From positions 1 through 5,671 of the forward strand of contig PUNR01000362.1 of NCBI GenBank assembly GCA_003551805.1: a stretch of 5,671 bases of DNA. Direction: 5' to 3'. Positions 1 to 4,554 of the stretch are shown piece after piece. The notes under the pieces were generated by a model. That model saw nothing but the letters and a program-made list of their open reading frames with translations. It ran no database searches and was not told the origin of the DNA. Both the position numbers and the translations under genes were made by a program. How positions within the stretch are numbered: position 1 is the first letter of the stretch; every line of letters starts with the position of its first letter. The stretch is from Loktanella sp. (GTDB lineage Bacteria > Pseudomonadota > Alphaproteobacteria > Rhodobacterales > Rhodobacteraceae).

Positions 1-730
1 GCTTGACCTTGACGATGCGCAGGCGCGCCTGACCGGTCAGGAAAAGCTGCTGATCTAGTGTTCACCGCAAAACCCCTCTGGCCGGGTCTGGACAGCGGAT
101 GAACTGCGCGCCGTGGCAGATTTTGCACGGCGCAACGGAATGCTGCTGATCTGCGACGAAATTCACCATGATCTGGTTTATGCGGGACATGATTTCATCC
201 CCATGGCGATCGCCGCCCCTGATCAGATCGACAACATCGTCTTCCTGACCGCCGCATCAAAGACATTCAACATTGCGGGCCAGCGCACCGGCAACATGAT
301 TATCCCCGACCCGACCTTGCGCGCCACGATGCAAAAACGGCTGACCACGCTGGATTACCGCCCGTCCAGCCTTGGCGTCGCCATGATCACCGCCGCCTAT
401 TCGCCCGAAGGCGCCGTTTGGGCCGATGCGCAGATGGACCATCTGCAAACCAACCGCGATCTGCTGGATGCAGGTCTGCGCGCTATCCCCGGCGTGTGGT
501 CAATGCCGCTGCAATCGACCTATCTGGCGTGGGTCGATTTTTCCGGCACCGGCATGGATCACGACCAGATTGCCGCGCGCATCCGTGATGATGCCAAAAT
601 AGCCGTTTCACCCGGCCCGTCCTTCGGGGCCGGCGGCGACAGCTTCATGCGGATCAATTTCGCCACCCAGCGCCACGTCGTCGAAGACGCGGTGCAGCGC
701 CTGCAACATGCCTTCCGCGACCTGCAATGA
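1..730 (+). pseudogene. PatB/MalY-type PLP-dependent C-S lyase (cystathionine beta-lyase-like), interrupted by an in-frame amber codon; 5' part outside window
   Basis: Fold-type I PLP enzyme of the MalY/PatB group, which cleaves C-S bonds of cystathionine-like substrates; the exact substrate cannot be told here. The frame is open from base 2 to the TGA at 728-730 except for a TAG at 56-58. Homology continues across this codon: upstream reads LTGQEKLLI, downstream CSPQNPSGRVW, as in intact family members. Visible motifs are NPSG (Asn codon 71-73), DEIHHDL with the PLP-ring aspartate (155-157), SKTFNIAG with the Schiff-base lysine (260-262), and FMRINFAT with the carboxylate-binding arginine (650-652). 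About 242 of the usual roughly 390 residues are in view. A GTG at 113 could be called as a start, but it lies inside the conserved core and would lose the NPSG motif and N-terminal half. The rest of the frame is undamaged, so the stop is recent, read through, or a sequencing error. The gene converges with the 117-residue gene at 739. Confidence 0.85.
56..58 (+). other. In-frame TAG stop codon inside the PatB-like coding frame
   Basis: The TAG sits five codons before the Asn of the NPSG motif, in the same frame as the rest of the gene. Family members usually have a hydrophobic residue here, as in KxLILCSP-NP-G. TTG (Leu) or TGG (Trp) would each become TAG by one substitution, and no indel is needed. 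The five other stop codons visible in the window are TGA (four) or TAA (one), so TAG is not otherwise used here. Confidence 0.85.
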
Positions 731-738
731 CCTGACGA

Positions 739-1092
739 TCAGCCTTGTTTCTGCAAAAATCCGGCTGGTACGAAATCAGGATGCACAAAATCTGCCGCAG
801 GCCGGTCAGCGACAGGTGTCAGCCATTTGAATTCGAACACGCGTTCATCGTCGTCTTCCACCGCGGACACGACCAGACATTGATAAAGATGTTTGGGGCC
901 ATCATAAATATCGACATGGCCGCGCAATTTGTCAGACCCTTTCAGGTCCAGCGCAAACCCGCCGTCCCATAGCCGCCGGATACGATAGGTGGCATCGCCA
1001 TCATGGACGGACAGTCGGTCCTTGCGCCGCAAGGCTGATTTGCGCGCCTCCTCCAGCCCCTTGCGCACGGCTTCCGGTAAAAACGTATACAT
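739..1092 (-). CDS. Hypothetical protein, 117 aa, small Rhodobacteraceae-type family of unknown function
   Basis: I do not recognise a function. The ATG at 1092 is chosen because it follows a purine-rich GGGGGGA (1104-1098) at 5 bases and gives the plausible N-terminus MYTFLPEAVRKGLEEAR. A longer frame from 1164 exists, but that start lies in the loop of the probable terminator hairpin. The protein opens with a basic amphipathic helix (about residues 5-25, rich in Lys and Arg). The rest is likely beta-rich, with RIRRLWDGGFALD, a segment around LRGHVDIYDGPKHLYQCLVV, an acidic turn (EDDDE), FEFKW, and a closing DFVHPDFVP. There is no signal peptide or membrane segment, so it is probably cytosolic. 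The RxRR...GGF pattern is faintly PilZ-like but lacks the full PilZ signature. It is separated from cobM by a terminator-like hairpin, so a role in B12 synthesis is not implied. It ends 8 bases from the lyase pseudogene, in convergent orientation. Confidence 0.8.
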   Translation of the reverse strand: MYTFLPEAVRKGLEEARKSALRRKDRLSVHDGDATYRIRRLWDGGFALDLKGSDKLRGHVDIYDGPKHLYQCLVVSAVEDDDERVFEFKWLTPVADRPAADFVHPDFVPAGFLQKQG

Positions 1093-1115
1093 GCGAATCC
1101 CCCCACTCGTTTGCC

Positions 1116-1145
1116 TAAGTGTGGACCGACAAAGGTAAAAATCAA
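1116..1145 (-). promoter_or_regulatory. Weak candidate sigma-70-like promoter for the 117-residue gene
   Basis: Reading the minus strand, a TTGATT box (1145-1140) resembles a -35 element and is followed 18 bases later by CACTTA (1121-1116), a poor -10 match. It lies between the presumed cob terminator and the GGGGGGA ribosome binding site, which is where a promoter would be needed. The -35 overlaps the T-run of the terminator. Only the -35 is convincing. Confidence 0.2.
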
Positions 1146-1178
1146 GTAACACCGTCCGCCGCAACGCAGCGTGGTGCT
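1137..1178 (-). terminator. Probable rho-independent terminator at the end of the cob operon
   Basis: Starting 13 bases past the cobM stop on the minus strand, AGCACC (1178-1173) pairs with GGTGTT (1153-1148). Inside it CGCTGC (1171-1166) pairs with GCGGCG (1162-1157) around a GTT loop. The two stems are separated by a small internal loop (A opposite GAC). Six bases later comes a run of five T (1141-1137). The stem has 12 pairs including two G-T wobbles. The spacing between stem and T-run is longer than in a textbook terminator, so efficiency is uncertain. Confidence 0.5.
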
Positions 1179-1190
1179 TTCAGGCCCGCA

Positions 1191-1961
1191 TTACTCTGCC
1201 TTGACACGCGGGCGCAGCACATGCGGCTTGGCCGCATCGTAAAGCGCTGAATCCGGAAAACCGTGGCTGTCAGACAGCGCTGGCCCCACCATGATCAGCG
1301 CTGTGCGCGTGATCTTGGCAGCGCGGACCTGCGCGTGAATATCGCTCAATGTGCCGCGCAGGATCAGCTGATCGGGCCAACCGACACGGTAGACCACAGC
1401 CACAGGACAATCGGCCCCGTAAAACGGCACCAATTGCCGCTCGATTTCGCGCAATGCCCTGATCCCAAGATGGATCGCCAGCGTTGCCCCTGAACGGGCA
1501 AAATTCTCCAACGTCTCGCCCGCAGGCATGCCGGTCGATTTCATCGACATCCGCGTCAAGATGATAGACTGCGCGACTTCCGGCACGGTCAACTCCGTCC
1601 CGAGCGCGGCGGCAGCAGCAGCATAGGCAGGCACACCGGGGATGATCTGATAATCAATCCCGTCCGCCTTCAGCCGCCGGATCTGTTCGGCAATCGCCCC
1701 GTAAAGCGACGGATCGCCCGAATGCACCCGCGCCACGTTCTGCCCTTTGGCATGGGCATCCAAAATCACACCATGCGTCTCGTCCAGCGTCATCGACGCA
1801 GTATCCATCACCAGCGCATCATCCGGCGCACAAGCCACCACCGCCTCAGGCACCAGCGATCCGGCATAAAGACAGACCGGGCATTCCCCGATCAACCGCG
1901 CCGCCTTCAGCGTCAGCAGTTCGGGGTCACCGGGGCCCGCACCAATAAAGTAAACCGTCAT
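1191..1961 (-). CDS. cobM: Precorrin-4 C11-methyltransferase (CobM/CbiF family)
   Basis: Cytosolic SAM-dependent tetrapyrrole methylase that adds the C11 methyl group to (cobalt-)precorrin-4, giving precorrin-5, in the corrin-ring branch of B12 synthesis. The 256 residues match the usual family length. Visible motifs are the N-terminal GAGPGDPELLT (residues 7-17), YAGSLVP (32-38), the SAM-loop VHSGDPSLYGA (79-89), PGVPAYAAAAAALG (108-121), the long CobM-typical stretch ELTVPEVAQSIILTRMS (123-139), YRVGWPDQ (191-198) and RTALIMVG (219-226). The ATG at 1961 is chosen because MTVYFIGAGPGDP is the canonical N-terminus and a GGGGA (1975-1971) lies 9 bases upstream. The same frame stays open to 2111, but that part overlaps the end of cobJ and resembles no tetrapyrrole methylase. 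It follows cobJ after a 40-base gap holding a hairpin element and is the last gene of the operon. The aerobic (CobM) and anaerobic (CbiF) forms are hard to tell apart by eye. Confidence 0.95.
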   Translation of the reverse strand: MTVYFIGAGPGDPELLTLKAARLIGECPVCLYAGSLVPEAVVACAPDDALVMDTASMTLDETHGVILDAHAKGQNVARVHSGDPSLYGAIAEQIRRLKADGIDYQIIPGVPAYAAAAAALGTELTVPEVAQSIILTRMSMKSTGMPAGETLENFARSGATLAIHLGIRALREIERQLVPFYGADCPVAVVYRVGWPDQLILRGTLSDIHAQVRAAKITRTALIMVGPALSDSHGFPDSALYDAAKPHVLRPRVKAE

Positions 1962-1975
1962 TTTCTTATTTCCCC

Positions 1976-1994
1976 AAATACTCCCGCCAGAGGC
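1976..1994 (-). repeat. Intra-operon hairpin element, copy A (cobJ-cobM gap)
   Basis: On the minus strand the element reads GCCTCTGGCGGGAGTATTT. With two flanking bases it forms a perfect 5-bp hairpin, CCGCC-TCT-GGCGG (1996-1984). It starts 7 bases after the cobJ stop and leads straight into the GGGGA ribosome binding site of cobM. It matches copy B at 4529-4547 in 15 of 19 positions. From memory, near-identical GCCTCCGGCGGG-(G)TATTT strings are common in short gaps between genes of Rhodobacteraceae. Their role is not known to me. The tail lacks a T-run, so it is unlikely to be a strong terminator. Confidence 0.65.
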
Positions 1995-2001
1995 GGAACA
2001 G

Positions 2002-3810
2002 TCAGCCTGCCAGATCACCATCAATCTTGCGCGCATAGCCGCGCGGCGTATACATCCGCGGCCCCGTGCCAAGCTGCGCCAGTTTTGAATGCGACGACCC
2101 GACAAGAACAACGGTCAGCATATCCACTTCATCCACATCCAGCTGATCCAGCCTGCGATAGCGGATATGTTCCTCGGGCCGACCCAGTGATGACGCCAAC
2201 ATCACCGGCGTATCTGCAGGGCGATGTTGCAGCAAAATATCCCGCGCCTCGGCCAGCAGTGTGCGCCGCCGCAGCGACACCGGATTATAGAAAGCGATCA
2301 CAAAATCGCCCGCCGCCGCCGCCTGCAACCGTTTGACAATATCACCGCGCGGCGTCAACAGATCCGACAGCGAGATCGCACAGAAATCATGCCCCAAAGG
2401 CGCGCCCGCCCGTGCCGCGGCCCCTTGCAGGGCACTCACACCGGGCGAACAGATCACCTCGACCCGGCGCGCCGCATCCGTCACGCCCATCTGGTCAGGG
2501 CTGCGGTCGAGGAGTTCGAACACCAGCGCGCCCATTGCGTAAATCCCCGCATCGCCCGAACAGACCAGCGCCACATTCTTGCCCTTGCCAGCTTGTTCCA
2601 GCGCATAACGACAGCGATCTTCCTCGCCCCCCAGCGGAAAATCCGACCTTTCCTTGCCCACGGCAAGTGGCCCAAGCAGATCGATATATAGCCCGTAACC
2701 CACCAGCTCCTCGGCCTCGGACACCAGCCGCGACACTTCGGGCGTGCGCCAAGCTGCCTGACCGGGACCAATCCCAACAACCGACAGCCGGCCCCGCGCA
2801 CGGCCCGCCAGCACGGTCAGCGGCGCAGGCGCAATCGCCAGCGCACAGGTCGCATTCGCCGTCTTGCGCTTGGCCACCAGCAACGTCGCCTCCGCCCCTG
2901 CCTGCGCCAGCGCTGCCGCTTCGGACACGCCATGCGTGCCTACCTCGGCAAAGACCACCTCAGACGGATGGGCCAGACGCGGCGTCAGCGCCTCCAGTTC
3001 CCCTGCCTCGAACAGCCGCAAAGGCACGCCCAGCGCATCAGCCATATCAATGATCGCCGTTTCATCTGCCTTCAGCGTGATCGTGTTAACCGATTGCACA
3101 GCCGCTGGCGCCACCCCCGCCTCGGCCAGCACCTCGGCCACCAAAGCCGCCATTTCCGCCGGATCGCAATCACGCGCGCAACCCAGTCCCAAGGTCAGGC
3201 GCTGCGGCGCAAATTGCAGATGATCCGCCCCCAGATCAGGCTGCGCATGCATCGTACATGACAACCGCACCGCATCGCCCGTCGGCAGGTCAGCCAACCA
3301 CGGCGCGTTACCCGTCACCCGCGCACCGCCCCCCGCCAACAGCGCCGCCATCGCCCCCTTTGCATCACCGCGATTGACCAGACGCCAGCCCGCGGGCGGC
3401 TCATCCAGCGCCACACCCAGCGCCACATCCCCCGCCGTCGTCACTGCCGCCACAGCGCCAAGCGCCTGCGCGATCTGCGCCGCCAACCGGTTCGCCCCGC
3501 GATGCCCGCCCAGCAAAGGCACGACCACGGCGCCATCATCGGATACCGCAATCACCGGCGGCTCTGCCGTCTTGTCCGCTAGCAAGGGTGCCACTGCGCG
3601 GATCAGTATCCCCGCCGCGCAAACCCCGACGACCGGCACACCGGCAGCAAACAGATCGCGCGCATGATCCAGCGCATTTGGAAAAAACGCGTCCGCCTTT
3701 GCAACACGCCCTTCGCGCCCATGCACCTGCGCGCCCAAGACAGCGGCGACACGATGCGCCACCCCCTCGCCCGAGGCGGACAAGGCCAGAACAACCGGTT
3801 TCACAGCCAT
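2002..3810 (-). CDS. cobJ: CbiG-CobJ fusion: CbiG-like N-terminal and C-terminal domains fused to precorrin-3B C17-methyltransferase
   Basis: A single 602-residue frame with three parts. Residues about 1-130 match the CbiG N-terminal domain: GVCAAGILIRAVAPLLADK (62-80), PLLGGHRGANRLA (98-110) and VTTAGD (123-128). Residues about 203-328 match the CbiG C-terminal/CobE domain: LTLGLGCARDC (205-215), an internal KADE (247-250), LLVAKRKTANATCALAIA (310-327). Residues about 341-600 are CobJ/CbiH: VVGIGPG (344-350), GYGLYIDLLG (371-380), CSGDAGIYAMG (417-427), SPGVSALQGAAARAGAPLGHD (455-475), FYNPVSLRRR (507-516) and YTPRGY (587-592). CobJ methylates C17 of precorrin-3B and contracts the macrocycle to precorrin-4. 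CbiG opens the cobalt-precorrin-5A lactone in the anaerobic route. The linker between CbiG_C and CobJ is only about 12 residues with no credible internal start, so this is a true fusion. The ATG at 3810 has AAGGGG 8 bases upstream and overlaps the cobI end by 10 bases. CbiG-CobJ fusions are known in other proteobacteria such as Pseudomonas. Confidence 0.93.
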   Translation of the reverse strand: MAVKPVVLALSASGEGVAHRVAAVLGAQVHGREGRVAKADAFFPNALDHARDLFAAGVPVVGVCAAGILIRAVAPLLADKTAEPPVIAVSDDGAVVVPLLGGHRGANRLAAQIAQALGAVAAVTTAGDVALGVALDEPPAGWRLVNRGDAKGAMAALLAGGGARVTGNAPWLADLPTGDAVRLSCTMHAQPDLGADHLQFAPQRLTLGLGCARDCDPAEMAALVAEVLAEAGVAPAAVQSVNTITLKADETAIIDMADALGVPLRLFEAGELEALTPRLAHPSEVVFAEVGTHGVSEAAALAQAGAEATLLVAKRKTANATCALAIAPAPLTVLAGRARGRLSVVGIGPGQAAWRTPEVSRLVSEAEELVGYGLYIDLLGPLAVGKERSDFPLGGEEDRCRYALEQAGKGKNVALVCSGDAGIYAMGALVFELLDRSPDQMGVTDAARRVEVICSPGVSALQGAAARAGAPLGHDFCAISLSDLLTPRGDIVKRLQAAAAGDFVIAFYNPVSLRRRTLLAEARDILLQHRPADTPVMLASSLGRPEEHIRYRRLDQLDVDEVDMLTVVLVGSSHSKLAQLGTGPRMYTPRGYARKIDGDLAG

Positions 3811-4502
3811 GGATCAGCCCCTTTGGTCAGTAATATCATCGAAAAATAAGGCGCGCGCTCAGGCGCATCCGCCAAAGGCAAAACCAGTTCATCCGGCAAG
3901 GTCGCGCGTTCCACATAGACCGCCATATCCGTCAGGCCCAGATCGGCAATCACCGCACGGATCTTGGCCAGATGGCGGCCCACCTTCATGATGACAACGC
4001 TTTCCGCGCCGTCTATGCGCGCGCGCAATTCAGCTTCGGGCAAGGGTCCGGGCAGGACGGTCAACCGTTCGTTGCGCGCCACCAAAGGCTTGCCCGCGCG
4101 GGCAGCACAGGCGGTGATCGACGTCACCCCCGGCACTACCTCGACGCGGTAACGTCCCGACAATCGCGCAAACAGATACATGAATGATCCGTAAAAGAAC
4201 GGGTCGCCCTCGCACAGGCACACCACATCCTGCCCCGCATCCAAGGCAGCGGCAATCTGCACAGCCCCAGCGTCATAGGCAGCCTGCGCAGGCGCACGCT
4301 CCACCGACATCGGCACATCCATCACGATCTCGCGGGCCGAAGGCGCAATCAGATCAGCCGCAATCGCGCGGGCAAAACTCGCCGCCCCCGCCAGCGTCGG
4401 ATAGGCGATGACCGAAGCCCCCTCGATCAACCGCGCCGCACGCAGGGTCATCAGATCAGGCGCGCCGGGCCCGACACCGACCCCGTAAAGAACACCAGTC
4501 AC
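3801..4502 (-). CDS. cobI: Precorrin-2 C20-methyltransferase (CobI/CbiL family)
   Basis: Cytosolic SAM-dependent methylase that converts precorrin-2 (or its cobalt form) to precorrin-3A, the first methylation committed to the corrin branch. Counting from the GTG at 4502, the protein has 233 residues, normal for the family. Motifs: LYGVGVGPGAPDLMT (5-19), the CobI signature CEGDPFFYGSFMYLF (97-111), VPGVTSITACAARAGKPL (123-140), MKVGRH (172-177), YVERA (196-200) and YFSMILLTKG (219-228). Three starts are possible: ATG 4517, GTG 4505 and GTG 4502. GTG 4502 is preferred because it gives the typical short N-terminus MTGVLYGVGVGPG and has GAGGG (4512-4508) 5 bases upstream of it; ATG 4517 would place that GAGGG inside the gene. 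Its last 10 bases overlap the start of the cbiG-cobJ fusion, which suggests translational coupling. It follows cobL after about 50 bases containing hairpin copy B. Confidence 0.94.
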   Translation of the reverse strand: MTGVLYGVGVGPGAPDLMTLRAARLIEGASVIAYPTLAGAASFARAIAADLIAPSAREIVMDVPMSVERAPAQAAYDAGAVQIAAALDAGQDVVCLCEGDPFFYGSFMYLFARLSGRYRVEVVPGVTSITACAARAGKPLVARNERLTVLPGPLPEAELRARIDGAESVVIMKVGRHLAKIRAVIADLGLTDMAVYVERATLPDELVLPLADAPERAPYFSMILLTKGADPWL

Positions 4503-4507
4503 CACAA

Positions 4508-4512
4508 ACCCT
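4508..4512 (-). promoter_or_regulatory. Ribosome binding site of cobI, decides the GTG start
   Basis: On the minus strand GAGGG (4512-4508) lies 5 bases before GTG 4502 and only 2 bases before GTG 4505. It lies downstream of the A of ATG 4517, so that ATG could not use it. This favours GTG 4502 as the cobI start. Confidence 0.55.
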
Positions 4513-4528
4513 CGCATCGTCCGAGCTT

Positions 4529-4547
4529 AAGTATCCCCGCCGGAGGC
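4529..4547 (-). repeat. Intra-operon hairpin element, copy B (cobL-cobI gap)
   Basis: On the minus strand it reads GCCTCCGGCGGGGATACTT, 15 of 19 identical to copy A at 1976-1994 and in the same position relative to genes: just after a stop codon and before the next ribosome binding site. Here the short core is weaker than in copy A, but outer arms TTAAG (4551-4547) and CTTAA (4531-4527) can pair. Inside them CCTC (4545-4542 region) pairs with GGGG (4538-4535), giving about nine pairs with an internal loop. It could slow exonuclease decay, mark an RNA processing site, or be a small repeat; the sequence does not decide. Confidence 0.6.
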
Positions 4548-4554
4548 TTAAAAG

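Noticed and set aside
56..58. TAG as a pyrrolysine or selenocysteine-like recoded codon
   Set aside because: Pyrrolysine systems are not expected in this group, and the enzyme family needs no unusual residue here; mutation or a base error is simpler.
113..730. A 205-residue gene starting at the GTG at 113
   Set aside because: The start lies within the conserved core of the PatB-like enzyme; homology continues upstream through 112, with a TAG at 56-58. It is part of a broken gene, not a gene of its own.
1093..1164. Upstream extension of the 117-residue gene to an ATG at 1164
   Set aside because: The added residues look random, the start lies in the loop of a terminator-like hairpin, and ATG 1092 has a strong purine-rich binding site.
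1093..1190. Cobalamin riboswitch or small RNA in the gap after cobM
   Set aside because: No B12-box-like sequence was seen there, and the gap is downstream of the operon. A riboswitch, if present, should lie beyond the right edge.
1962..2111. Upstream extension of cobM to 2111
   Set aside because: It overlaps the end of cobJ and precedes a canonical CobM N-terminus with its own start; the extra residues resemble no methylase.
1722..2336. Plus-strand 204-residue open frame across cobM and cobJ ends
   Set aside because: It runs antisense across two real genes and the gap, with low-complexity His/Arg/Pro composition. Treated as a shadow.
2412..3053. Plus-strand 213-residue open frame opposite the CbiG-CobJ fusion
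   Set aside because: Rich in Pro, Arg, Ala and His, as expected for an antisense shadow of a GC-rich gene; no recognisable motif.
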